DNA of 13,823 bases from Rhodocyclaceae bacterium. Its GTDB lineage: Bacteria > Pseudomonadota > Gammaproteobacteria > Burkholderiales > Rhodocyclaceae. Below, in pieces: positions 1 to 6,658 of this stretch. A program made the translations under genes and the position numbers. The notes under the pieces are model-generated. The model saw nothing but the letters and a program-made list of their open reading frames with translations, ran no database searches and was not told the DNA's origin. Where the stretch lies: assembly GCA_030682595.1 (NCBI GenBank), contig JAUXNZ010000061.1, forward strand, positions 1 to 13,823. Reading direction: 5' to 3'. Position 1 is the stretch's first letter; each line of letters starts with the position of its first letter.

Positions 1-597
1 CACACGCCGCCAGCGCATCGCCACGGTTGCGTCAACCTGGGTGCCACCTGACTCCAGCAGGCAATCGCCGCGCGCCAGTTTGAAATCTTCGTGGATGCGA
101 TGGCCGGCATGGGCGAGCTGGTCGCCCATGTAAGAGCGCAGCAAAGAGGCATCCTCAGGATGGAGGTAAATGGCGGCGTGCTGATGCGGCAGTTGCGCTA
201 ACGCTTCACGCACGACCGCGATCAGTGTGTCCGGGCGAGCGGAGATTTCCTGGCGCACCACCTCGCGCGCCAGTTCTATGGCCAGCGCCAGCAACTCCTC
301 GGCAACCTCCGCATCGAGTGCGCCCAGCCCACTTTCCAGTTTGGCGGCGGCCCGGGCGAACCGCTCTGCCCCGGCGCGCGTTTCTTCATGTCCCTTGCGC
401 AGCCCGGCCTGATAGCCTTCTGCCTCACCCTTTTGAAAGCCTTCCGCGCGCGCCTGTTCCCGTATTTGTGCTGTCTCATCCACCACGGGCAATTGGGCCG
501 GATGCACACCACTCCCCGCGGACACGGGCGACGCGGCGCCACGTTCCTCGTCAAAGCTGGCGAGTTCCCAGCGCTCCCAGGCAGTCAAACCGCTCAT
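1..597 (-). CDS. fliH: Flagellar assembly protein FliH (C-terminus beyond window)
   Basis: FliH is the cytoplasmic stator of the flagellar export ATPase: it binds FliI and delivers it to the export gate. I translated 199 residues in one open frame from the ATG at 597 to the window edge, with no stop. Residues 49-65 carry a run of GxxxG steps (GFQKGEAEGYQAGLRKG), the hallmark helix-dimer repeat of FliH. The C-terminal part contains ELAREVVRQEI (about 106-116) and ends with GGTQVDATVAMRWRRV, matching the conserved FliH domain end, so only a short tail is missing. The start overlaps the fliG stop by four bases (ATGA), implying translational coupling. It is the third gene of the fliFGH run on the minus strand; fliI would be expected just outside the window. 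Confidence 0.93.
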   Translation of the reverse strand, partial: MSGLTAWERWELASFDEERGAASPVSAGSGVHPAQLPVVDETAQIREQARAEGFQKGEAEGYQAGLRKGHEETRAGAERFARAAAKLESGLGALDAEVAEELLALAIELAREVVRQEISARPDTLIAVVREALAQLPHQHAAIYLHPEDASLLRSYMGDQLAHAGHRIHEDFKLARGDCLLESGGTQVDATVAMRWRRV

Positions 598-1601
598 ACC
601 ATCTGATCGTCGCCACCCTTGCCGCCGAGCTGGATTTGACCTTCGTCGGCAAGGCGGCGGGCGATTTTGAGAATTTCCTTCTGCTCGGATTCGACTTCGG
701 ACAGGCGCACCGGGCCTTTCGATTCGAGGTCTTCCCTGAGCATCTCCGCGGCCCGCTGCGACATGTTCTTGAAGACCTTTTCGCGCAGCTCGGGCGACGA
801 ACCCTTGAGTGCGAGGATCAGCGAATCGGACTGGATTTCGCGCAGCAGGAGCTGGATGCCGCGGTCATCGACATCGAGCAGATTCTCGAAGACGAACATC
901 TCGTCGAGAATTTTCTGGGCGAGCTCGGGATCGTATTCGCGCACATTGTCGACAATCGCCGTTTCGGAAGCCTGGCCGACGAAGTTGAGAATCTCCGCCG
1001 CGTGGCGAATGCCGCCCATCGCCGCCTTCTTGACGTTCGCCGAGGCGCCCGCCATGAGTCGCGTCATGGCTTCGTTGAGTTCGCGCAAGGCCGTCGGTTG
1101 CACGCCGTCGAGCGTGGCGATGCGCAGCAGCACGTCGTTGCGCAGCCGTTCGGTGAAGGATTTGAGCACCTCGCCGGCGTGGTCGTATTCCAGGTGGACC
1201 AGGATGGTGGCGATGATCTGCGGGTGTTCGTTCTTGATCAGGTCGGCGACGGTCGCCGCGTCCATCCACTTCAGGCTTTCGATGCCGGCAGTGTCGCCGC
1301 CCTGCAGGATGCGGCCGATCAGGTTGGCGGCCTTGTCGTCGCCCAGCGCCTTGGTGAGCATCGCGCGAATCATGTCCGAGTCGGCGGACAGTGGCGCGCC
1401 CTTGGCCGTGTGGGATTCCATTTCCGTCAGAATATCCTCGACCTTTTCGCGCGGCACGGATTTGGTGCCCGCCATGGCATGGCCGAGTTTTTGCACCTCT
1501 TTCGGGCCGAGGTGTTTGAGCACTTCCGCTGCCGCGTCGGCGCCGAGCGTGAGCAGGAGCATGGCGCTCCTTTCAAGCCCTTCTTCAGGTCCCGTTGGCA
1601 C
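594..1601 (-). CDS. fliG: Flagellar motor switch protein FliG
   Basis: FliG is the rotor protein of the C-ring; it binds FliF through its N-terminal domain and generates torque with the stator through its C-terminal domain. The 335-residue frame has the usual family length. Visible marks are LKHLGPKEVQKLG near residue 28, the EHPQ motif at 125-128, and the torque helix region with K266, R283, E290-D291 and R299, which line up with the charged residues K264, R281, D288-D289 and R297 of E. coli FliG (first Asp replaced by Glu). The start is a GTG at 1601, with AAGGGG a few bases upstream. It lies inside the end of fliF, so the two genes overlap by 17 bases. An internal ATG at 1562 would delete the start of the FliF-binding domain and is unlikely. 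Confidence 0.96.
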   Translation of the reverse strand: MPTGPEEGLERSAMLLLTLGADAAAEVLKHLGPKEVQKLGHAMAGTKSVPREKVEDILTEMESHTAKGAPLSADSDMIRAMLTKALGDDKAANLIGRILQGGDTAGIESLKWMDAATVADLIKNEHPQIIATILVHLEYDHAGEVLKSFTERLRNDVLLRIATLDGVQPTALRELNEAMTRLMAGASANVKKAAMGGIRHAAEILNFVGQASETAIVDNVREYDPELAQKILDEMFVFENLLDVDDRGIQLLLREIQSDSLILALKGSSPELREKVFKNMSQRAAEMLREDLESKGPVRLSEVESEQKEILKIARRLADEGQIQLGGKGGDDQMV

Positions 1602-3222
1602 CCATCCACCCCTTGATCATCTCGGCCACCTGTTTGGGGTCCTGCTGCGCGGTTTCGCGTGCCGCCTTGACCTTGTCGTCGTAGGTGGCCATGCCGTGCG
1701 TGGCGCGGTAAGCCTCTGACGTATCCCGCATCCTGGCGGCCTCGGCCTTTCTCTCGGCTTCGGCGCGTTGTGCGGCGGCGGCCAGCATTTCAAAGAGCGG
1801 TTTCATGAGCTTGGTCCAGATCAGATAGACGATGAGCGCGAAAACCAGATACTTGCCGAGTTCCTTGCCCAGCGCAACCAGTTCCGGATCTTGCCAGAGC
1901 TGAATCTCGGGTAAAACCTCGGGTTCCGGCGCCACGAAAGAGGCGGCGGCCACATTGATCGAGTCGCCGCGTGCCTGGCTGAAGCCCACCGCTTCGCGGA
2001 CCAGATCATTGATGCGCTTCAACTCTTCGGCGCTGGGCGGTTTGCCCGGCTTGTTGTCATTTTCCGGCCCTTTTTTGTGGTTGACCACCACGGCGACCGA
2101 CAGCCGCTTGACCATGCCCGTCGCACCGCGCGTGTGTCGCACGGTCTTGTCGACCTCGTAGTTGATGGTGGCGTTGCGGGTGTAATTGTTGTTCAGGCCA
2201 CCAGCGCCAACACCTGCAGCGCCGCCAACCTGCGGGTTGGTGAGCGGCGCGGTGGCGGGGACGGGCGGCTGGTTGGAGAGCGCGCCGGGAATGCCGATTG
2301 CCGGCGGGTTGCCCGCGCCCGATTCGGCGGTCTGCTGGCTGCGGATGGCGGCTTCCGCAGCCGGGTTGGGCCGGTAGGTTTCCGCCACCTGATCGACGTG
2401 AGAAAAATCGAGCTCGGCCGCCACCTGGGCGCGGAAATTGCCACGGCCGACCAGCGGTTCGAGAATGGTCTCGACGCGCTGCAGATATTGCGTCTCGACA
2501 TCCCTCACATATTTGAGCTGGCTGGGATTGAGGCTGGCGTTCTTCTGCGCATCCTGCTGCGCGGAGATCAGGTTGCCGTTCTGGTCGATCACGCTGACCT
2601 GCGCCGGGTTGAGTTGCGGCACCGAGGACGACACCAGATGCACGATGCCGGCGATCTGCGCGGCTTCGAGCGAGCGGCCGGGTTGCAGTCCGACCAGCAC
2701 CGATGCGGACGGTTTCAGGTCATCCCGCAAAAAAGCGGTCTGCTTGGGGATGGCCAGATGCACGCGCGCGCCGCGCACGGCCGACAGCGTTTGTATGGTG
2801 CGCGCCAGTTCACCTTCCAGGCCGCGCTGGTAATTGATCTGCTCGGCGAACTGGCTGATGCCGAGCTTCTGGTTCTCCATCACCTCGAAGCCGACCAGCC
2901 CGCCCTTCGGCAGTCCCTGCGAAGCCAGGCGCAGCCGCGCGTCATGCACCATGCCGACCGGCACCATGATCGCGCCGCCGCCGCTCGAAAATTTGTAGGG
3001 AATGTTCTGCTGTTGCAAGGCCGTGACGATTTGGCCGCCGTCCTGGTCGGAGAGGTTCGAAAACAGCACCCCGTAAGACGCTTCCTTGGTCCACAACACG
3101 GCGCCGACCAGAATCGCGATGGCCAGGGCGATCGCCACCGCCGCGCCCATTTTCTGGCGTGCGTCGAGGCGGGAAAGTGCCGCCAGAGTGAAGGGGGGGG
3201 CTGTCGTTGCCTGATCTGCCAT
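1585..3222 (-). CDS. fliF: Flagellar MS-ring protein FliF
   Basis: FliF forms the inner-membrane MS ring on which the rotor and export gate assemble. The 545-residue protein has an N-terminal transmembrane helix (about residues 25-43, VAIALAIAILVGAVLW), the YscJ/FliF ring-building domain (EASYGVLFSNLSDQDGGQIV, then GLEGELARTIQTLSAVRGARVHLAIP), and a low-complexity Gly/Ala/Asn linker. A second transmembrane helix (LGKYLVFALIVYLIW) follows, and the acidic/amphipathic FliG-binding tail ends in IKGWMGANGT. I start it at ATG 3222, because the in-frame extension upstream to 3354 crosses the sigma-54 promoter and has no FliF-like sequence. The codons for residues 8-10 contain a C8 run. No good Shine-Dalgarno is visible. 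It is the first gene of fliFGH and diverges from flrB. Confidence 0.96.
   Translation of the reverse strand: MADQATTAPPFTLAALSRLDARQKMGAAVAIALAIAILVGAVLWTKEASYGVLFSNLSDQDGGQIVTALQQQNIPYKFSSGGGAIMVPVGMVHDARLRLASQGLPKGGLVGFEVMENQKLGISQFAEQINYQRGLEGELARTIQTLSAVRGARVHLAIPKQTAFLRDDLKPSASVLVGLQPGRSLEAAQIAGIVHLVSSSVPQLNPAQVSVIDQNGNLISAQQDAQKNASLNPSQLKYVRDVETQYLQRVETILEPLVGRGNFRAQVAAELDFSHVDQVAETYRPNPAAEAAIRSQQTAESGAGNPPAIGIPGALSNQPPVPATAPLTNPQVGGAAGVGAGGLNNNYTRNATINYEVDKTVRHTRGATGMVKRLSVAVVVNHKKGPENDNKPGKPPSAEELKRINDLVREAVGFSQARGDSINVAAASFVAPEPEVLPEIQLWQDPELVALGKELGKYLVFALIVYLIWTKLMKPLFEMLAAAAQRAEAERKAEAARMRDTSEAYRATHGMATYDDKVKAARETAQQDPKQVAEMIKGWMGANGT
3193..3200 (-). repeat. C8 homopolymer in the 5' coding end of fliF
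   Basis: Eight consecutive G on the plus strand read as GCC CCC CCC at codons 8-10 of fliF. A one-base slip would shift the frame within the first 11 codons and abolish FliF. The observation is direct; whether it is variable is unknown. Confidence 0.8.
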
Positions 3223-3287
3223 AAAAGAATGTGTGAAGCGTTGCCAATCGCGGGGCCAAAAAACGTGCGGCAATTGTGGCTTCTGCA

Positions 3288-3303
3288 AGCAAGTCGGGTT
3301 CCA
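3288..3303 (-). promoter_or_regulatory. Sigma-54 promoter of fliF
   Basis: On the minus strand TGGAACCCGACTTGCT matches the sigma-54 consensus TGGCACG-N4-TTGCW with the invariant GG and GC correctly spaced (ten bases between them). Transcription would start near 3277, giving a leader of about 55 bases before the fliF ATG. Sigma-54 control of fliF is standard in polar flagellar systems with an NtrC-type FlrC/FleR regulator, which is encoded next door. Confidence 0.8.
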
Positions 3304-3310
3304 GCAAGTA

Positions 3311-3327
3311 GCGGCAAAATTTGCCGC
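3311..3327. promoter_or_regulatory. Palindrome beside the fliF sigma-54 promoter
   Basis: GCGGCAAA-A-TTTGCCGC is a perfect inverted repeat with 8-base arms, 7 bases upstream of the fliF -24 element and inside the divergent fliF/flrB region. A half-like GCGGCAA recurs near 3268 on the other side of the promoter. It is a candidate activator or repressor site; the protein is not identified, FlrC being the obvious neighbour. Confidence 0.5.
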
Positions 3328-3386
3328 CATTTCGGTTACTGTTCGCCGTATCACCAGCGCTGACTTTTTGCGAACATGCCCCCACG

Positions 3387-4304
3387 ATGAATGTCACCGA
3401 CGCCACGCCGCCCACATTGCAGCCCGCCCCCGCCCTCGAAATCCCCACCGACCCGGCCAAGCTTGCCGAGGCCTTCAGGATTTTCAACCAGGTCTCCGAG
3501 GAGCTGTCGACCGCCTACGGCGCGCTGGAGCGGCAGGTGGTCGCGCTCACCGCCGAGCTGGCCGCCGCCAACGCCGAGACCGCGCGCCTCCGGGAGCAGG
3601 CCGAGCGCAATGCCCGCCTGACCGCGATGGGTGAAATGGCGGCGCAGCTCGCCCATCAACTGCGCACCCCGCTGGCCGCCGCGCTGCTCTATGCCGGCAA
3701 CCTCGAAAACCCCGCGCTTCCCGAGGCCAGCCGCATCAGCATCGCGCAAAAGACCGTGGGGCGGTTGAAACATCTTGAGCGCCTGATTCAGGACATGCTG
3801 CTGTTCGCCCGTGGCGAAGTGCTGGGGCGCGAAGCGTTTGCGGTGGAGGATCTGCTGAATGAGCTGGCGCACACCTTCGAGCCGCTGGCGCGCACGCGCG
3901 GCGTCGAGTTCCTCCTGACGCCGGCTCCGCCCGGGTTGAGCGTCACCGGCAACCGCAAGGCGCTGACCGGCGCGCTCACCAACCTGCTCGAAAACGCCCT
4001 GCAGGCCGTGGCTGACAGGCCGGCAGGCAAGGTCGGCCTCGGCGTGGCGGTGACGGCGGAACTGATTGTCTTTACCGTCAAGGACAACGGGCGCGGCATG
4101 GCGCCGGAGGTCGCGATGCGCTCGTTCGAACCTTTCTACACCACCCGCACCGAAGGCACCGGCCTCGGACTTGCCATCGCCCGAGGCGTGGCGCGCGCGC
4201 ATGGCGGCGGCATCGATGTCGAATCGACGCCCGGCGCGGGTACCGAATTTGTTTTAACCGTCAGCCGGGGCTCGGATGGCGCAGCACCCAAGGAGTCAGA
4301 CTGA
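3387..4304 (+). CDS. flrB: Flagellar sensor histidine kinase FlrB/FleS type
   Basis: Cytoplasmic histidine kinase of 305 residues that would phosphorylate the adjacent FlrC. No transmembrane segment is visible. Residues 25-80 form a coiled-coil-like stretch (FNQVSEELSTAYGALERQV). The HisKA box has the phospho-acceptor His90 in AAQLAHQLRTPLAAA. The ATPase domain shows an N box NLLENALQA (199-207), G1 DNGRGM (233-238), F box FEPFYTT (247-253) and G2 GTGLGLAIA (257-265). I chose the ATG at 3387; an upstream in-frame TTG at 3321 would add 22 residues that look unrelated, but neither start has a strong ribosome binding site. It overlaps the flrC start by one base (TGATG). No PAS domain is evident, so the input is probably through a protein partner. 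Confidence 0.88.
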   Translation: MNVTDATPPTLQPAPALEIPTDPAKLAEAFRIFNQVSEELSTAYGALERQVVALTAELAAANAETARLREQAERNARLTAMGEMAAQLAHQLRTPLAAALLYAGNLENPALPEASRISIAQKTVGRLKHLERLIQDMLLFARGEVLGREAFAVEDLLNELAHTFEPLARTRGVEFLLTPAPPGLSVTGNRKALTGALTNLLENALQAVADRPAGKVGLGVAVTAELIVFTVKDNGRGMAPEVAMRSFEPFYTTRTEGTGLGLAIARGVARAHGGGIDVESTPGAGTEFVLTVSRGSDGAAPKESD

Positions 4305-5704
4305 TGGCCAAAGATGCAAAAAATGCAATGAACATTCTGGTTGTCGAAGACGACGACGCCCTGCGCGATGCGCTGCTGATCACGCTTGAAGCCGCCGGCT
4401 ATCGCGTTACCGGCGCTGATGGCGGCCCCTCCGCCCTGGCGCGGCTTGAGCGGCAGGCTTTTCACATGGTCATTTCCGATCTGCGCATGAGCCCCATGGA
4501 CGGCCTGCAACTGCTGGCCGAAATCCGCACCCGCAAACCCGGCCTGCCGGTGCTCTTGATGACGGCCTTCGGCGATGTCGACCGCGCCGTGGCGGCCATG
4601 AAGGGTGGCGCTTGCGACTTCATGCTGAAGCCCTTCGAGCCTAGAGCTTTGCTCGACCAGATCGAGCGTTACGCCATTCCCCCCGCCGCCCCGGGCGTCA
4701 TCGCGGTGGCCCAGGCGACCCGTGACGTGCTGCTCCTGGCGGCGCGCGTGGCGAAAAGCGCTGCCACGGTCTTGCTCACCGGCGAATCCGGCGTCGGCAA
4801 GGAAGTCTTCGCCCGCTACATCCACGACCAGTCGCCGCGCTGCCGCGGGCCGTTCGTCGCCATCAACTGCGCGGCGATTCCCGACAACCTGCTGGAAGCC
4901 ACGCTCTTCGGCCACGAGAAAGGCGCCTTCACCGGCGCGCAAAGCGCGCAGGCCGGCAAGTTCGAACAGGCCAACGGCGGCACCTTGTTGCTCGACGAAA
5001 TTTCGGAAATGCCGCAAGCGCTGCAAGCCAAATTGCTGCGCGTCCTGCAGGAACGCGAAGTCGAGCGGGTGGGTGGCAAAAAGCCTCAGCCGGTCGATAT
5101 CCGCGTGCTGGCGACCTCCAACCGCAACATGGCCGCGGAAGTCGCCGCCGGTCGCTTCCGCGAGGATTTGTATTACCGGCTAAACGTCTTTCCCCTGGCG
5201 ATCCCGTCCTTGCGCGAACGGCCCGACGACATCGTGCCGCTGGCGCAACATTTCCTGGCCGTCCATGGCGCGCGCCTCGGCCGGGTGGCGAAAATCAGCG
5301 CGGCCGCGGCGGCAATCCTTGCCGCCCACCCCTGGCCGGGCAACGTGCGCGAACTCGAAAACGTCATGCAGCGCGCCCTGATTCTGGCACCCGCCGACAG
5401 CATCGAGGCGGAGCACCTGCTGCTGCAAGGCGCGGGCATTGCTTTGCCCGCCGCCGCCCCCATCAACCCGGCGGGCCCGGCTGCCGCCGTCCCGCCAGCG
5501 CCGACTTTTACGGTAGCGACGACGCAAGTCCCTGTATTCACGGGAATATCCGCCAACATGAAGGATCTCGAGCGGCAACACATCCTCGAAACCCTCGCCA
5601 AGGTCGGCGGCTCACGCAAGAAAGCCATCGAGATTCTGGGCATTTCCGAGCGCACGCTGCGTTACAAACTGAAGCAATATCGCGAAGAAAATGCGCCGGA
5701 GTAG
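4304..5704 (+). CDS. flrC: Sigma-54-dependent flagellar response regulator FlrC/FleR
   Basis: NtrC-family activator of 466 residues. The receiver domain has acidic residues EDDD (15-18), phospho-acceptor Asp59 in SDLRM, Thr87 and Lys109. The AAA+ domain has Walker A GESGVGKE (160-167), the sigma-54 contact loop GAFTGA (207-212), Walker B GGTLLLDE (225-232), arginine-finger region RFREDLYYRL (284-293) and WPGNVREL (344-351). A Fis-type helix-turn-helix follows (about 435-456, GGSRKKAIEILGISERTLRYKL). AAGGAG at 4290-4295 supports the 4304 start over ATG 4328. The linker at about 380-412 is Ala/Pro rich, and residues 392-403 are encoded by a REP-like sequence also found in fliK. Its targets probably include the sigma-54 promoters at 3288 and 5710. 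Confidence 0.93.
   Translation: MAKDAKNAMNILVVEDDDALRDALLITLEAAGYRVTGADGGPSALARLERQAFHMVISDLRMSPMDGLQLLAEIRTRKPGLPVLLMTAFGDVDRAVAAMKGGACDFMLKPFEPRALLDQIERYAIPPAAPGVIAVAQATRDVLLLAARVAKSAATVLLTGESGVGKEVFARYIHDQSPRCRGPFVAINCAAIPDNLLEATLFGHEKGAFTGAQSAQAGKFEQANGGTLLLDEISEMPQALQAKLLRVLQEREVERVGGKKPQPVDIRVLATSNRNMAAEVAAGRFREDLYYRLNVFPLAIPSLRERPDDIVPLAQHFLAVHGARLGRVAKISAAAAAILAAHPWPGNVRELENVMQRALILAPADSIEAEHLLLQGAGIALPAAAPINPAGPAAAVPPAPTFTVATTQVPVFTGISANMKDLERQHILETLAKVGGSRKKAIEILGISERTLRYKLKQYREENAPE
5477..5512. repeat. REP-like element, copy A, inside flrC
   Basis: A 36-base stretch matches 8311-8346 in fliK at 34 of 36 positions in the same plus-strand orientation. It encodes flrC residues 392-403 in the linker between the AAA+ and DNA-binding domains. 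The hairpin GCTGCCG-CCGTCC-CGCCAGC has one stem mismatch here. It is read in the sense opposite to that in fliK, so this is not shared protein ancestry. Confidence 0.65.
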
Positions 5705-5709
5705 AATTT

Positions 5710-5725
5710 CGGCACGCAGCTTGCT
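5710..5725 (+). promoter_or_regulatory. Sigma-54 promoter of fliE
   Basis: CGGCACGCAGCTTGCT differs from the sigma-54 consensus TGGCACG-N4-TTGCW only at the first base, with correct GG-to-GC spacing. The start site would be near 5736 and the leader about 33 bases. It begins six bases after the flrC stop, so fliE need not depend on flrBC read-through. Confidence 0.85.
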
Positions 5726-5739
5726 ATAAATCCGTGAAT

Positions 5740-5753
5740 GCCAATTTTTTGGC
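5740..5753. promoter_or_regulatory. Inverted repeat in the fliE leader
   Basis: GCCAA-TTTT-TTGGC is a perfect inverted repeat a few bases downstream of the predicted fliE transcription start. It resembles the GGCAA/TTGCC palindrome next to the fliF promoter. Downstream enhancer sites are known for FlrC-type activators, so a shared binding site is possible but unproven. Confidence 0.4.
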
Positions 5754-5768
5754 GACAGGAAATTCACC

Positions 5769-6092
5769 ATGGCCATCGACACCAGCAACCTAGATCTGAT
5801 GCTTTCCCAACTCAGCGCCGCCAGCGCGGCGGCGCAGGGCAAGGCCGCATCCGCCACGCCTGCAGGAGGCGTCGAATTCAGCCAGGCCCTCAAATCCGCC
5901 ATCGATCAGGTCAGCATGGCCCAGCAATCCGCCCAGCAAATGACCAAGGATTTCGTCGCCGGGCAAAGCAACGTCGACTTGCAAGACGTCATGATCAACC
6001 TGCAAAAAGCCAGCCTGTCGTTTCAGCAGATGGTGCAGGTGCGCAACAAGCTCGTCAGCGCCTATCAGGACGTGATGAACATGCCGGTTTAA
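5769..6092 (+). CDS. fliE: Flagellar hook-basal body protein FliE
   Basis: FliE joins the MS ring to the proximal rod and is among the first exported rod proteins. The 107-residue length fits the family. The conserved C-terminal half is clear: VEFSQALKSAIDQVSMAQQSAQ followed after residue 60 by DFVAGQSNVDLQDVMINLQKA and SFQQMVQVRNKLVSAYQDVMNMPV, which ends the protein as in other FliE. The first 35 residues are Ala/Ser rich. AGGAAA about eight bases before the ATG is an acceptable ribosome binding site. Unusually, fliE is separated from fliF here: it lies on the opposite strand beyond flrBC, with its own sigma-54 promoter. Confidence 0.95.
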   Translation: MAIDTSNLDLMLSQLSAASAAAQGKAASATPAGGVEFSQALKSAIDQVSMAQQSAQQMTKDFVAGQSNVDLQDVMINLQKASLSFQQMVQVRNKLVSAYQDVMNMPV

Positions 6093-6095
6093 GAG

Positions 6096-6104
6096 TGCTA
6101 ATAT
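6096..6104 (+). promoter_or_regulatory. Extended -10 promoter of the StbD-RelE pair
   Basis: TGCTAATAT in the 43-base gap between fliE and the antitoxin fits an extended -10 (TGn-TAATAT). No convincing -35 is visible, since that region lies within the end of fliE. The start would be about 25 bases upstream of the antitoxin ATG. Confidence 0.4.
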
Positions 6105-6135
6105 AGGTACCCTTAACAGGTCTCGGTAGTTCTTC

Positions 6136-6384
6136 ATGTCCCATCATATTTTTGCTGAAACAACCGCGAGCGTATCGGAACTGAAAAAGAATCCGATGGG
6201 TACTGTCGCTGCGGGCGAGGGCTCTCCGGTGGCGATCCTCAACCGGAACGCACCCGCGTTCTACTGCGTGCCAGCCGAAGTGTATGAGCGGATGCTCGAA
6301 CGACTCGATGACCTTGAGCTCAACGCAATAGCTGATGCTCGGGTTAAACAGCGCGTCACCAAGGTAGCGCTGGATGACCTATGA
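6136..6384 (+). CDS. Phd/YefM (StbD-type) antitoxin
   Basis: Small antitoxin of 82 residues that should neutralise the downstream RelE and repress their shared promoter. The N-terminal Phd/YefM fold is visible in TTASVSELKKNPMGTV (9-24) and SPVAILNRNAPAFYCVPAEVYERML. The acidic C-terminus (DDLELNAIADAR, then VALDDL) is the usual toxin-wrapping tail. The family is the StbD branch, not the ribbon-helix-helix RelB that partners RelE in E. coli. The stop overlaps the toxin start by 11 bases. It sits directly after fliE on the same strand. Confidence 0.85.
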   Translation: MSHHIFAETTASVSELKKNPMGTVAAGEGSPVAILNRNAPAFYCVPAEVYERMLERLDDLELNAIADARVKQRVTKVALDDL

Positions 6385-6655
6385 ACTGGGCTTCGTTGCG
6401 GACGCGCTGAAAGAATGGCGCAAACTCGATAGCGGCATCCGGGAACAGTTCAAGAAAAAACTTGCGGAACGACTGGAGGGGCCGCGTTTGCCGTCGGCAA
6501 AATTGAGTGGCCACCCGGATCGTTACAAGATCAAGCTGCGTTCGGTGGGTTACCGTCTCGTGTACGAGGTGCGAGACGGCCAGTTGATCGTGGTGGTGGT
6601 TGCTGTCGGCAAGCGGGAGCGCAACGCGGTTTACAAAGCCGCCGCAGGGCGGTAG
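6374..6655 (+). CDS. relE: RelE/StbE mRNA interferase toxin
   Basis: Ribosome-dependent mRNA endonuclease toxin of 93 residues. It closely resembles E. coli RelE from end to end (ALKEWRKLDS, REQFKKKL, YKIKLRSVGYRLVYEV, VGKRERNAVY). The residues known to matter in E. coli RelE are all present at the same positions: Lys52, Lys54, Arg61, Arg81 and Tyr87. It therefore looks catalytically competent, so the pair is probably a live toxin-antitoxin module. The ATG lies within the antitoxin gene (11-base overlap), giving coupled translation. It ends three bases from the end of the convergent ycgR gene. Confidence 0.92.
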   Translation: MTYELGFVADALKEWRKLDSGIREQFKKKLAERLEGPRLPSAKLSGHPDRYKIKLRSVGYRLVYEVRDGQLIVVVVAVGKRERNAVYKAAAGR

Positions 6656-6658
6656 GAA

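Noticed and set aside
225..1616. 463-residue open frame on the plus strand opposite fliH/fliG
   Set aside because: Arg/Pro/His-rich, out-of-phase reading of high-GC coding DNA; the minus strand encodes unmistakable FliG and FliH here.
3321..3349. Sigma-70 or sigma-54 promoter for flrBC on the plus strand
   Set aside because: TTGCCG lacks a matching -10, and TGGC...GC near 3277 has the wrong spacing. I could not identify the flrB promoter.
3223..3354. Extended N-terminus of fliF starting at 3354
   Set aside because: It would translate through the sigma-54 promoter and likely start site; the added 44 residues do not look like FliF.
2077..3363. 428-residue open frame on the plus strand opposite fliF
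   Set aside because: Shadow of fliF; composition atypical and no recognisable domain, while FliF is continuous on the other strand.
3321..3386. Extended N-terminus of flrB from the TTG at 3321
   Set aside because: The added residues (MPPFRLLFAVSPALTFCEHAPT) are weakly hydrophobic and overlap the palindrome; the ATG at 3387 is more plausible. Not excluded.
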